From Streptomyces fulvorobeus (GTDB taxonomy: Bacteria > Actinomycetota > Actinomycetes > Streptomycetales > Streptomycetaceae): a stretch of 64,000 nt of DNA. The translations under genes were made by a program, and so were the position numbers. Below the pieces are notes generated by a model that had not been told where the DNA came from, did no database searches, and saw only the letters and a program-made list of their open reading frames with translations. The stretch spans positions 5,208,001-5,272,000 of the forward strand of contig NZ_BLWC01000001.1 of NCBI RefSeq assembly GCF_013167895.1, given 5' to 3'. Positions 42,234 through 50,537 of this stretch are shown one piece after another (positions within the stretch are counted from its first letter, which is position 1; every line of letters starts with the position of its first letter).

Positions 42234-43267
42234 ACCACGACAAGGGCGAGGGCGCGGGCACCGAAGGGAACACCACCCACGGGCACAAGCCCTTCAAACG
42301 GTCCCGCAGTCACTTTCCGGACCGCGTCACGGCGGACGGCCGGGACGGCTGGCCGGTGGAGGCGGGCCGCTACCGGCTGGTCGTCAGCCGTGCCTGCCCC
42401 TGGGCGAGCCGCGCCCTGGTGTCCCGGCGCCTCCTGGGCCTGGAGGGCGCCCTGTCGCTCGCCGTCGCCGATCCGGTCCAGGACGACCGCAGCTGGCGCT
42501 TCACCCTGGACGAGGGCGGCAGGGACCCGGTCCTCGGCATCCGCTTCCTGAGCGAGGCGTACGACGCACGGGAACGCGACTACCCGGGCGGAGTGAGTGT
42601 GCCCGCGATCGTGGACGTACCGAGCGGCCGGCTCGTCACCAACGACTACCAGCAGCTCACCCTGGACCTCGCCACCGAGTGGTCCGCACTGCACAGGGAA
42701 GGTGCCCCCGACCTCTACCCCGAACCGCTCCGCGAGGAGATCGACGAGGTCATGGAGGGGATCTACCGGGACGTCAACAACGGTGTGTACCGGGCCGGAT
42801 TCGCCAGTGGCCAGGAGGAGTACGAAGCCGCGTACACCGACGTGTTCCGCCGCCTCGACCTGGTGTCCGAACGCCTCGCGGGCCGCCGCTACCTGGTGGG
42901 GGACACCATCACGGAGGCGGACATCCGGCTGTTCACGACGCTGGTGCGCTTCGACGCCGTCTACCACGGCCACTTCAAGTGCAACCGCTCGAAGCTCTCC
43001 GAGGACCCCGTCCTGTGGGCCTACGCCCGCGATCTCTACCAGACGCCCGGATTCGGTGACACGGTCGACTTCGACCACATCAAGCAGCACTACCACCGGG
43101 TGCACACGGGCATCAATCCGACCGGGATCGTGCCGCTCGGCCCCGACCTGTCCGGCTGGCTCACCCCGCACCACCGGGAGCAGCTGGGCGGCCGCCCGTT
43201 CGGCGACGGCACCCCCCCGGGGCCGGTGCCGGGCGACGAGGAGATCCCGGCACGAGGACGTCCCTGA
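42230..43267 (+). CDS. Glutathionyl-hydroquinone reductase-like thiol transferase
   Basis: 345 residues of the ECM4/YqjG family: VVSRACPWASRALVSRRLLG with the nucleophilic Cys in CPWA, SVPAIVDVPSGRLVTNDYQQ, LYPEPLREEIDEVMEGIYRD, VNNGVYRAGFASGQEEYEAA, HYHRVHTGINPTGIVPLGPD. E. coli YqjG reduces glutathionyl-hydroquinones. Streptomyces makes mycothiol, so mycothiolated quinones are a plausible substrate. The gene overlaps the exporter gene by 4 bp, suggesting a joint detoxification role: export plus thiol-based reduction of quinone-like compounds. Confidence 0.88.
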   Translation: MNHDKGEGAGTEGNTTHGHKPFKRSRSHFPDRVTADGRDGWPVEAGRYRLVVSRACPWASRALVSRRLLGLEGALSLAVADPVQDDRSWRFTLDEGGRDPVLGIRFLSEAYDARERDYPGGVSVPAIVDVPSGRLVTNDYQQLTLDLATEWSALHREGAPDLYPEPLREEIDEVMEGIYRDVNNGVYRAGFASGQEEYEAAYTDVFRRLDLVSERLAGRRYLVGDTITEADIRLFTTLVRFDAVYHGHFKCNRSKLSEDPVLWAYARDLYQTPGFGDTVDFDHIKQHYHRVHTGINPTGIVPLGPDLSGWLTPHHREQLGGRPFGDGTPPGPVPGDEEIPARGRP

Positions 43268-43384
43268 CCCGGACCCCGGGCCCTGAGCCCGCCTCTCCAT
43301 CCAGGGGAGGACTCCGATCGCGGACCGAAGCTGTCCGCAAGCCCGCGTAGCGTGCCGTACATAGCCGCGAAGACGAATCCTCCC

Positions 43385-44479
43385 GTGCTCTCCAGCCGTG
43401 CGCTCAACCGCGCCACCCTGGAGCGCCAGCTGCTCCTGCACCGTGACCCCATGGGTGTGAGGGAGGCGGTCGGCCACCTCCTGGGGCTCCAGGCGCAGAA
43501 TCCCAGGCCGCCGTACCACCAGCTCCACGCCCGTCTCGAAGGTTTTCGGCCCGCGGCACTCTCGGAGCTGATGGAATCCCGCGAGCTGGTGCGGATCGTC
43601 ACCCTCCGCTCCACCATCCACACCCACACGGCCGACGACGCACTCACTCTGCGCCCCCTCGTCCAGGCCGCGCGCGAACGGGAACTGAACATCTTCCGGG
43701 CCGGACTCGTCGGCGTGGACCTCGACCGGCTCGCGGTGATCAGCAGGGAGCTCGTCGAGGAGAGCCCCCGCACGATGAAGGAGCTGCGGGAGACTCTGCT
43801 CGGCCACTGGCCGGACGCCGACCCGCAAGCGCTGGCGGTCGCCGCCCGCTGCCGGCTGCCCCTCGTCCAGGTCACCCCGCGCGGGCTCTGGGGTCGCAGC
43901 GGCCAGGTCGCGCTGACGACCGCCGAACACTGGCTCGGCCGCCCCTCGGAGCCCGTGCCCGCCCCCGACGCGACCGTTCTGCGGTATCTGGCCGCCTTCG
44001 GGCCCGCCTCCGTGCGGGACATGCAGGCGTGGGCCGGACTGACCCGGCTGCGGGAGGCGTTCGAGCGGCTGCGGCCCCGGCTCCTCACCTTCCGCGACGA
44101 GAACGGCGTCGAGCTCTTCGACCTCCCCGACGCACCGCGCCCGGACCCGGACACCCCGGCCCCGCCGCGCTTCCTCCCGGAGTTCGACAACGTGCTGCTC
44201 GGCCACGCCGACCGCACCCGTCTCATCCCGCCCGCGTACAAGGGACGCAACGGCAAGGGGAACCAGACGTACGGGAGCCTGCTCGTGGACGGATTCCTCG
44301 CCGCGGTCTGGCGGCTGGAAAACGCCGGGGACACCGCCGTCGTCAGGGTCCAGCCACTCGGCCGGCTCAGCGGCGCGGAACGGGAGGAGATCACCGGGGA
44401 GGCCGTGCGGATGCTGTCGGTGATGACGGAGGCGACCGCGTACGGCGTCCGGTTCGCCCCGTTCATCGACTTCGGGTAG
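43385..44479 (+). CDS. Winged-helix DNA-binding domain-containing protein (AlkX/YcaQ superfamily)
   Basis: About 364 residues: SSRALNRATLERQLLLHRDP, HLLGLQAQNPRPPYHQLHAR, VRIVTLRSTIHTHTADDALT, FLPEFDNVLLGHADRTRLIP, GSLLVDGFLAAVWRL. It belongs to the large actinobacterial family of stacked winged helices related to the DNA glycosylases AlkX/YcaQ. Most members are annotated only as winged-helix proteins, and the catalytic QxD-type motif of YcaQ appears as QAQ here, so activity is uncertain. The GTG at 43385 fits the usual family start; a GTG at 43352 is also possible. Confidence 0.8.
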   Translation: MLSSRALNRATLERQLLLHRDPMGVREAVGHLLGLQAQNPRPPYHQLHARLEGFRPAALSELMESRELVRIVTLRSTIHTHTADDALTLRPLVQAARERELNIFRAGLVGVDLDRLAVISRELVEESPRTMKELRETLLGHWPDADPQALAVAARCRLPLVQVTPRGLWGRSGQVALTTAEHWLGRPSEPVPAPDATVLRYLAAFGPASVRDMQAWAGLTRLREAFERLRPRLLTFRDENGVELFDLPDAPRPDPDTPAPPRFLPEFDNVLLGHADRTRLIPPAYKGRNGKGNQTYGSLLVDGFLAAVWRLENAGDTAVVRVQPLGRLSGAEREEITGEAVRMLSVMTEATAYGVRFAPFIDFG

Positions 44480-44526
44480 CGCCTTCCGCCCGGACCGGCC
44501 CTACGGGAGCGGGACCGCCGACGGGA

Positions 44527-44757
44527 TCAGGCGGCCTCGGTGATGTCGGAGCCGAGAGCCTGGGTGGCCGCGGCCCACTCGATCAGCAGCACCTCGTACG
44601 CGGCGGACTCCACCGACGACCAGTCCTCTCCGGCCCGGGCGTCCACCAGTGCGCGTATGGCCTCGTTCGCCTCGGCGGCGGACGAGCTCGTCCGCCGCGC
44701 GACGGGCGCGGCGGGTGGGGGGCTGGAGGGGCGTGGAAGCCGAGGAGTTAAGGCCAT
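44527..44757 (-). CDS. Small hypothetical protein
   Basis: 76 residues. Pro/Ser-rich first 25, then a helical acidic region (ANEAIRALVDARAGEDWSSV, ESAAYEVLLIEWAAATQALG). No ribosome binding site, but TAAAGT lies exactly 6 nt before the ATG, a model leaderless promoter. A conserved-looking small actinobacterial protein of unknown function. Confidence 0.65.
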   Translation of the reverse strand: MALTPRLPRPSSPPPAAPVARRTSSSAAEANEAIRALVDARAGEDWSSVESAAYEVLLIEWAAATQALGSDITEAA

Positions 44758-44852
44758 GCGCTCACTTTACGTCTCACCACCGACAACGCACCGAACATAT
44801 GGGCGCGGTGTGACGGACGTGACTGCTTATCGCCCCCGGCCGCGCGGCGGGG

Positions 44853-45557
44853 TCACGCCCCGGTACTGATCAGTTCGTCCGCCGGGCCGTTCACCGGCTG
44901 CGGTGTGCCCGTGAGGTCCATGACGAACAGCGGCAGCCCGAGGCCGTCCGCGCGCTGCCTGGCGTCCGGGGCGTATCCGGCGAGGGAGAAGAGGACCCCG
45001 GCGACCGAGGCGTTCAGCGCGTTCAGCCAGAGGCACTCGACATCCCGCACGACGGTCGGCGTGGTGGCGGTGTCGACCTGCGAGATCAGCCCGGTGGCGC
45101 GGATGTCGATCCGGGAGGCGGGGCGCTCCCGGGCCTGCACCACCTCGCGGTAGCCCAGCCACGACAGATAGAGCGCGGCGGCCGCGACCGCGTCGCGTGC
45201 GGTGCGGATCGTCATCGGCCGGAAGGCGGGGCGCGGGTGGGCGGCCGTGCGCGGCAGCGGGATGTGGGAGGGCCCGGGCGGGGGAGGGGCGCTTGCCGCC
45301 AGCGGACGGACCGGTATGCGGAGCACCGTCCCGCACGGGCAGCACAGCTCCGGATACGGCCACTGGTCGCGGCGCCCGCAGACGGTGCAGCGTACGGCGA
45401 CCCAGTCGTCGTTCCACGTGCGGTGGGTGATGCGCTCCGCCGGGGCTCCGCGCAGCAGGCGCGGGGCGGTCGGGGCGCCGCACGGGCACGGGTAGACGGG
45501 TGTGATGTACGCGTGATCGCGACGGCAGACCGGGCAGCGCACCGGCACGGACTCCAC
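44853..45557 (-). CDS. Zinc-ribbon protein with a degenerate Mrr-like nuclease domain
   Basis: 234 residues. The first 80 hold Cys motifs of two zinc ribbons (RCPVCRRD...YPCPCGAPTA and RCTVCGRR...LCCPCGTVLR). After a Pro-rich linker, residues about 125-234 resemble the Mrr/PD-(D/E)XK restriction fold (ALYLSWLGYREVVQARERPA, SRIDIRATGLISQVDTATTP, VVRDVECLWLNALNASVAGV, LFSLAGYAPDARQRADGLGL). The catalytic QxK of Mrr reads QVD, so cleavage is doubtful. The GTG follows GGGGGAG. Role unknown; a methyl-DNA or damage reader is possible. Confidence 0.72.
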   Translation of the reverse strand: MESVPVRCPVCRRDHAYITPVYPCPCGAPTAPRLLRGAPAERITHRTWNDDWVAVRCTVCGRRDQWPYPELCCPCGTVLRIPVRPLAASAPPPPGPSHIPLPRTAAHPRPAFRPMTIRTARDAVAAAALYLSWLGYREVVQARERPASRIDIRATGLISQVDTATTPTVVRDVECLWLNALNASVAGVLFSLAGYAPDARQRADGLGLPLFVMDLTGTPQPVNGPADELISTGA

Positions 45558-45647
45558 GACGGTCTCCCCCTCCGCTCCCCTGCTGCTCTCCTCCCATGGT
45601 CTACCAGGAGCGAGGTTCCAGGGGGCGAGTTGGCGTACTTGCCTCCC

Positions 45648-45677
45648 TTGACTGCCGCCCGGGCCGCACTTTAGATT
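45648..45677 (+). promoter_or_regulatory. Promoter of gcl
   Basis: TTGACT (45648-45653), 18-bp spacer, TAGATT (45672-45677). The expected transcription start falls inside the twin operator that begins 2 bp downstream. Confidence 0.65.
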
Positions 45678-45679
45678 GA

Positions 45680-45715
45680 TTCCGTATAGCAGAACTAAAT
45701 TTCCGTAATGCGGAA
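45680..45715 (+). promoter_or_regulatory. Twin palindromic operator of gcl (AllR/IclR-type candidate)
   Basis: Two 15-bp palindromes, TTCCGTATAGCAGAA (45680-45694) and TTCCGTAATGCGGAA (45701-45715), start 21 bp apart, two helical turns. The same pair at the same spacing lies in front of hyi. The position directly after the -10 suits repression by blocking transcription. Streptomyces AllR, an IclR-family regulator of allantoin and glyoxylate genes, is the best known candidate. Confidence 0.75.
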
Positions 45716-45775
45716 TTGGTGCTCTCAGGTGGCGCGACAGAGCCCGACTCCACCAAATCCGAGCAGGAGCACTCA

Positions 45776-47560
45776 ATGAGTCGTATGACCGCTGCCCGAG
45801 CGGCAGTTGAGATCCTCAAGCGCGAAGGCGTGACGAACGCGTTCGGCGTGCCGGGTGCGGCGATCAACCCGTTCTACGCCGCCCTCAAGGCGTCCGGTGG
45901 GGTGCACCACACCCTCGCCCGGCACGTCGAGGGCGCGTCCCACATGGCCGAGGGGTACACCCGCGCCGCCGCGGGGAACATCGGCGTCTGCATCGGTACG
46001 TCGGGGCCCGCGGGCACCGACATGATCACCGGCCTGTACTCCGCTGCCGCCGACTCCATCCCGATCCTGTGCATCACCGGCCAGGCCCCGACCGCGGTCC
46101 TCCACAAGGAGGACTTCCAGGCGGTCGACATCGCGTCGATCGCCAAGCCGGTCACCAAGGCCGCCACGACGGTCCTGGAGGCCGCGCAGGTCCCCGGCGT
46201 CTTCCAGCAGGCGTTCCAGCTGATGCGCTCCGGCCGTCCGGGCCCCGTCCTCATCGACCTGCCGATCGACGTCCAGCTCACCGAGATCGAGTTCGACCCC
46301 GAGCTGTACGAGCCGCTGCCGGCGAACAAGCCCGCCGCGTCCCGCAAGCAGATCGAGCGCGCGATCGAGATGCTCAACGCGTCCGAGCGGCCGCTGCTCG
46401 TCGCGGGCGGCGGCGTCATCAACGCCGACGCCTGCGAGCTCCTGGTGGAGTTCGCGGAACTGACCGGCGTCCCGGTCGTCCCCACCCTGATGGGCTGGGG
46501 CATCATCGCCGACGACCACGAGCTCAACGCGGGCATGGTCGGCCTCCAGACCTCGCACCGCTACGGCAACGCGAACTTCCTGGAGTCGGACTTCGTCCTC
46601 GGCATCGGCAACCGCTGGGCCAACCGGCACACCGGCAAGCTGGACGTCTACACGAAGGGCCGCACGTTCGTCCACGTCGACATCGAGCCCACCCAGCTGG
46701 GCAGGATCTTCGCCCCGGACCTCGGCATCGCGTCCGACGCGAAGGCGGCGCTGGAGCTCTTCGTGGAGGTGGCGCGGGAGTTGAAGGCGGCAGGCACGCT
46801 GAAGGACCGCTCGGCCTGGGCGGCGTCCACGCAGGAGCGCAAAGCGACGCTCCAGCGCCGTACGCACTTCGACAACGTGCCGCTGAAGCCGCAGCGCGTG
46901 TACGAGGAGATGAACCGGGCGTTCGGTCCCGAGACCCGCTACGTCACGACCATCGGGCTCTCGCAGATCGCGGGCGCGCAGATGCTGCACGTGTTCAGGC
47001 CCCGCCACTGGATCAACTGCGGCCAGGCCGGCCCGCTCGGCTGGACGCTGCCGGCCGCGCTGGGTGTCGCCACGGCGGAGCCGGAGGCCCAGGTCGTCGC
47101 GCTGTCGGGCGACTACGACTTCCAGTTCATGATGGAGGAGCTGGCGGTCGGCGCGCAGCACAACATCCCGTACGTGCACGTCCTGGTGAACAACTCCTAC
47201 CTGGGGCTCATCCGGCAGGCGCAGCGCAACTTCGACATCGACTTCCAGGTCAACCTGGAGTTCGAGAACGTCAACTCCCCCGAGCTGGGCGTCTACGGCG
47301 TGGACCACGTCAAGGTCGTCGAGGGCCTGGGCTGCAAGGCGATCCGGGTGACGGAGCCGGACCAGCTGCTCCCGGCGTTCGAGGAGGCGAAGAAGCTGGC
47401 GGCGGAGTACCGGGTGCCGGTGGTGGTCGAGGCGATCCTGGAGCGGGTCACGAACATCGCGATGAGCGGTACGGACATCGCGTCGGTCAACGAGTTCGAG
47501 GACGTGGCGACGGAGCCGGAGCACGCGCCGACGGCGATCCGCCCGCTGACGGTCTCCTGA
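45776..47560 (+). CDS. gcl: Glyoxylate carboligase (tartronate-semialdehyde synthase)
   Basis: 594 residues, a ThDP enzyme: MTAARAAVEILKREGVTNAF, GVPGAAINPFYAALKASGG, RHVEGASHMAEGYTRAAAGN. The Val in HVEGASH replaces the Glu that activates ThDP in other family members, a hallmark of Gcl. C-terminal ThDP motif SGDYDFQFMMEELAVGAQHN. It joins two glyoxylate molecules to tartronate semialdehyde with CO2 loss. Glyoxylate would come from allantoin breakdown fed by the uricase operon; the product goes to GlxR and Hyi nearby. The twin operator upstream implies strong substrate control. Confidence 0.96.
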   Translation: MSRMTAARAAVEILKREGVTNAFGVPGAAINPFYAALKASGGVHHTLARHVEGASHMAEGYTRAAAGNIGVCIGTSGPAGTDMITGLYSAAADSIPILCITGQAPTAVLHKEDFQAVDIASIAKPVTKAATTVLEAAQVPGVFQQAFQLMRSGRPGPVLIDLPIDVQLTEIEFDPELYEPLPANKPAASRKQIERAIEMLNASERPLLVAGGGVINADACELLVEFAELTGVPVVPTLMGWGIIADDHELNAGMVGLQTSHRYGNANFLESDFVLGIGNRWANRHTGKLDVYTKGRTFVHVDIEPTQLGRIFAPDLGIASDAKAALELFVEVARELKAAGTLKDRSAWAASTQERKATLQRRTHFDNVPLKPQRVYEEMNRAFGPETRYVTTIGLSQIAGAQMLHVFRPRHWINCGQAGPLGWTLPAALGVATAEPEAQVVALSGDYDFQFMMEELAVGAQHNIPYVHVLVNNSYLGLIRQAQRNFDIDFQVNLEFENVNSPELGVYGVDHVKVVEGLGCKAIRVTEPDQLLPAFEEAKKLAAEYRVPVVVEAILERVTNIAMSGTDIASVNEFEDVATEPEHAPTAIRPLTVS

Positions 47561-47574
47561 CCGCACACGGACGG

Positions 47575-47610
47575 ACGGCCCCCTCCCGGAGTGCCAGGGG
47601 AGGGGGCCGT
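47575..47610 (+). terminator. Terminator of gcl
   Basis: A long stem (ACGGCCCCCTCCC with GGGGAGGGGGCCGT, further extended by GCACACG/CGTGTGC) starting 15 nt past the gcl stop. Confidence 0.85.
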
Positions 47611-47629
47611 CGCGTGTGCCCTTGACGCT

Positions 47630-47675
47630 GTCCTCAGTCGCCGGACGGGCTGGAGGACGTCCTCAGTCGCCGGAC
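47630..47675. repeat. Two 17-bp direct repeats, REP-like
   Basis: GTCCTCAGTCGCCGGAC occurs at 47630-47646 and 47659-47675, 29 bp apart, followed in the first copy by GGGCTGG. Similar CGCCGGACGGGCTG sequences are, to my recollection, scattered through Streptomyces intergenic regions. The pair lies between two strong hairpins. Confidence 0.6.
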
Positions 47676-47684
47676 ATGCGAAAG

Positions 47685-47724
47685 GGGGCGCGGAGTACGG
47701 GACCGTATCCGTACTCCGCGCCCC
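47685..47724. terminator. Second strong hairpin in the gcl-catalase gap
   Basis: A 16-bp perfect stem (GGGGCGCGGAGTACGG and its complement) with an 8-nt loop. It could act on both strands between the converging gcl and catalase genes. Confidence 0.75.
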
Positions 47725-47949
47725 GGCATTCGGGCGAACAGGGGCCGCGGCGGCGGCGATCGGCCCGGCACGGCGCCCGCTTCAGGTCAGCGGACGCGCA
47801 CCGGAGCCTTCACCACCGCACTGGCATCGCGCAGCCGCCGCGGCCTCGTCCTGCCCACGCCGCGTACAACCCCTCATCCGGGTACACGGGCGCGGGCAGG
47901 GTTCATGGGGTGGAGGCGCAGACCTGCCGGCCCTCGGGGGCCGCCGGTC
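47725..47949. other. Intergenic remainder before the catalase stop
   Basis: 225 bp without a convincing gene. The last 30 bp form a weaker GACC...GGTC hairpin right after the catalase stop, probably its terminator. Otherwise nothing recognised. Confidence 0.4.
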
Positions 47950-49406
47950 TCAGTCCTCGCGCAGGGCGCGGACGGCCTCCTCCACGCGCTTGCCGTAGTC
48001 GGCGTCGGCGGCGTGGAAGTGGGCGAGGTTCTTCTCGATCACGTCGTCGCGTGTGACCTGCGAGAGGCCCCCCGCGATGTTGGCGACCAGACGGCCCTTC
48101 TCGTCCTCGGACATGAGCCGGTACAACTCGCCCGCCTGGAAGAAGTCGTCGTCCTTGCTGTGGGCGGGCGCCTCGTGTGTGCCCGTCCAGCCGTGGACGG
48201 CGAGCGGGGCCGCGAGCGCCGCGTCGGTCTGCACCGGACCCGCGTACGAGTTGGGCTCGTAGTTCTTGTCGTGGCGCGAGCCGTTGCGGGTGGCCATCAG
48301 GCCGTCCCGCCCGTAGTTGTCCGCGGGAGCACCCTTGGGGGCGTTGACCGGCAGGTGGGTGTGGTTGACGCCCAGACGGTACCGGTGCGCGTCCGCGTAG
48401 GCGAAGAGCCGGCCCTGGAGCATCTTGTCCGGCGAGGGACCGATGCCGGGCACGAAGTTGTTGGGGGAGAACGCCGCCTGCTCGACCTCGGCGAACACGT
48501 TGTCGGGGTTGCGGTCCAGGACCAGCCGGCCCACCCGCTGGAGCGGGTAGTCACCGTGCGGCCACACCTTGGTGACGTCGAACGGGTTGAAGCGGTAGTC
48601 CGCGGCCTCCGCGGCCGGCATGACCTGTACGTACAGGGTCCAGGAGGGGTTCACGCCGCGCTCGATGGCCTGGAGCAGGTCCGTCTGGTGCGAGTTGGCG
48701 TCCTTGCCCGCGAGCTCGGCGCCCTGTTCTGCGGAGAGCGAGCGGACACCCTGGTTCGTCTTGAAGTGGTACTTGACGAAGAACACCTCGCCCCGCGCGT
48801 TCGTCCACTGGTAGGTGTGCGAGCCGAAACCGTTCATGTGACGGTACGAGGCGGGGATGCCGCGGTCGCCCATCAGCCAGGTCACCTGGTGGGTGGCCTC
48901 GGGGAGTTGCCCCAGAAGTCCCAGACGTTGTCCGGCTCCTGCCGGCCCGTGAACGGGTCCCGCTTCTGCGAGTGGATGAAGTCGGGGAACTTGATCGGGT
49001 CCTTGATGAAGAACACCGGGGTGTTGTTGCCGACCAGGTCGTAGTTGCCCTCGTCCGTGTAGAACTTGAGGGCGAAACCGCGCGGGTCGCGTACCGCGTC
49101 GGCGCCGCCGAGTGAGTCGGCGACGGTCGAGAAGCGGATGAACGTCTCGGTGCGGCGGCCCACTTCGGAGAGGAAGTCGGCGCGCGTGAAACCGGTGACG
49201 TCGTCCGTGACCTCGAAGTAGCCGTACGCGCCGGAGCCGCGGGCGTGGACCACGCGCTCCGGGATGCGCTCACGGTTGAAGCGGGCGAGCTTCTCCAGCA
49301 GGTGCTGGTCCTGCAGGAGGATCGGCCCGCCGACACCTGCGGTGGCGGAGTTCTGGTTGTCGGCGACCGGGGCGCCTGACTCGGTCGTAAGCACACGCTT
49401 AGCCAT
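47950..49406 (-). pseudogene. katA: Monofunctional haem catalase (clade 3), frameshifted
   Basis: About 484 residues if repaired. N-terminal catalase motifs: RFNRERIPERVVHARGSGAY with the distal His, TFIRFSTVADSLGGADAVRD, PRGFALKFYTDEGNYDLVGN. Then HMNGFGSHTYQWTNARGEVF, and the proximal haem Tyr in RLFAYADAHRYRLG. The frame breaks at 48899-48901 (DFWGNSPRPP then stop). Adding one base gives WGNSPEATHQVTWLMGDRG and joins both parts. It disposes of H2O2, including that made by uricase in the same regulon. Its promoter shares a palindrome and layout with the uricase operon, so the gene is probably intact in the organism. Confidence 0.9.
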
Positions 49407-49450
49407 GTGGCGGGATGACCTTCCATGCTGGAGCTGCTGACGGCTTGAGG

Positions 49451-49491
49451 AGCGTAGGTTCGCCGCGAACGAGACGTCAACAGTTTGTTGA
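49451..49491 (-). promoter_or_regulatory. Catalase promoter with TCAACA palindrome over the -35
   Basis: Minus strand: TTGACG (49480-49475), 18-bp spacer, TACGCT (49456-49451). The perfect palindrome TCAACA-N3-TGTTGA (49477-49491) overlaps the -35. The same palindrome, spacer length and -10 type occur upstream of the uricase operon. Confidence 0.75.
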
Positions 49492-49595
49492 AATCGAAGA
49501 GTGGGTTCCGGGCCGCGGTGACGCCTGGGCGCGACAGGACAGGTGTCAGCGCCACCGCGACCCGGAGTTCAGGGGCCCCCGGGCGGGGGCGGGTG

Positions 49596-50489
49596 TCAGA
49601 CCTGCTCGCCGGAGAGGCGCTCGACGGAACGGAGCAGGGCCGAGTGGTCCAGGCCGCCGTCACCCTGCGCGCGCAGGGACGCGACCAGCTGGGCCACGAC
49701 GGCGCCGACGGGCAGCGCGGCACCGACGTTGCGGGCGGCGTCCGTGACGATGCCCATGTCCTTGTGGTGCAGGTCGATCCGGAAGCCCGGCGCGAAGTCC
49801 CGCTTGAGGAAGTTGTCCTTCTTGCGGGTCAGGACGGTGGAGCCGGCCAGGCCGCCGTTGAGGACGTCGAGCGCGGCGGCGAGGTCGACGCCGGACTTCT
49901 CCAGGAAGACCACGGCCTCGGCGCACGCCTGGATGTTGACCGCGACGATGAGCTGGTTGGCCGCCTTCACCGTCTGGCCGGAGCCGTGCGGGCCGCAGAG
50001 CACGATGGTCCTGCCGAGGGCCCGCAGGATCGGCTGCGCGGCGTCGAAGTCGGCCTGCTCGCCGCCGACCATGATGGACAGGACGGCCTCGACCGCGCCG
50101 GCCTCGCCACCGGACACCGGAGCGTCCAGGACCCGGACGCCCTTGTCCTGGGCGTTCTTCGCGAGGTCGACGGAGGTCTGCGGGGTGATCGAGGACATGT
50201 CGATCAGCAGGGTGCCTTCCCTGACGTTCTCCAGGATGCCCTCGGGGCCGTAGGCGATGGCCTCGACGTGCGGGGACGCGGGCACCATCGTGATGACGAC
50301 GTCGGCGTCCTTGACCGCCTCGGCGATCGAGGAGGCGCCTTTGCCGCCCGCCGCGACCAGCCGGTCGATCTTGTCCTGCTCCAGGGTGTGGCCGGTGACG
50401 TCGTAACCGGCCTTCACCAGGTTCTCGGACATGGGTGAGCCCATGATGCCGAGCCCGATCCACGCGACCTTGGGGAGGTTGTTGCTCAT
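49596..50489 (-). CDS. glxR: 2-hydroxy-3-oxopropionate (tartronate semialdehyde) reductase
   Basis: 297 residues of the beta-hydroxyacid dehydrogenase family: KVAWIGLGIMGSPMSENLVK Rossmann loop, LLIDMSSITPQTSVDLAKNA, LDAPVSGGEAGAVEAVLSIM substrate motif, and the catalytic Lys in GQTVKAANQLIVAVNIQACA. It reduces tartronate semialdehyde to D-glycerate with NAD(P)H. It lies 48 nt downstream of hyi in one operon under the twin operator. Confidence 0.93.
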   Translation of the reverse strand: MSNNLPKVAWIGLGIMGSPMSENLVKAGYDVTGHTLEQDKIDRLVAAGGKGASSIAEAVKDADVVITMVPASPHVEAIAYGPEGILENVREGTLLIDMSSITPQTSVDLAKNAQDKGVRVLDAPVSGGEAGAVEAVLSIMVGGEQADFDAAQPILRALGRTIVLCGPHGSGQTVKAANQLIVAVNIQACAEAVVFLEKSGVDLAAALDVLNGGLAGSTVLTRKKDNFLKRDFAPGFRIDLHHKDMGIVTDAARNVGAALPVGAVVAQLVASLRAQGDGGLDHSALLRSVERLSGEQV

Positions 50490-50537
50490 GAGGGTGCCTT
50501 CCTGGAAAACGGGTGTACGAGGGGGAGTCCGGCGCCC

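Noticed and set aside
45773..47566. 597-codon minus-strand frame opposite gcl
   Set aside because: Pure shadow of glyoxylate carboligase, rich in Arg/Asp/Val.
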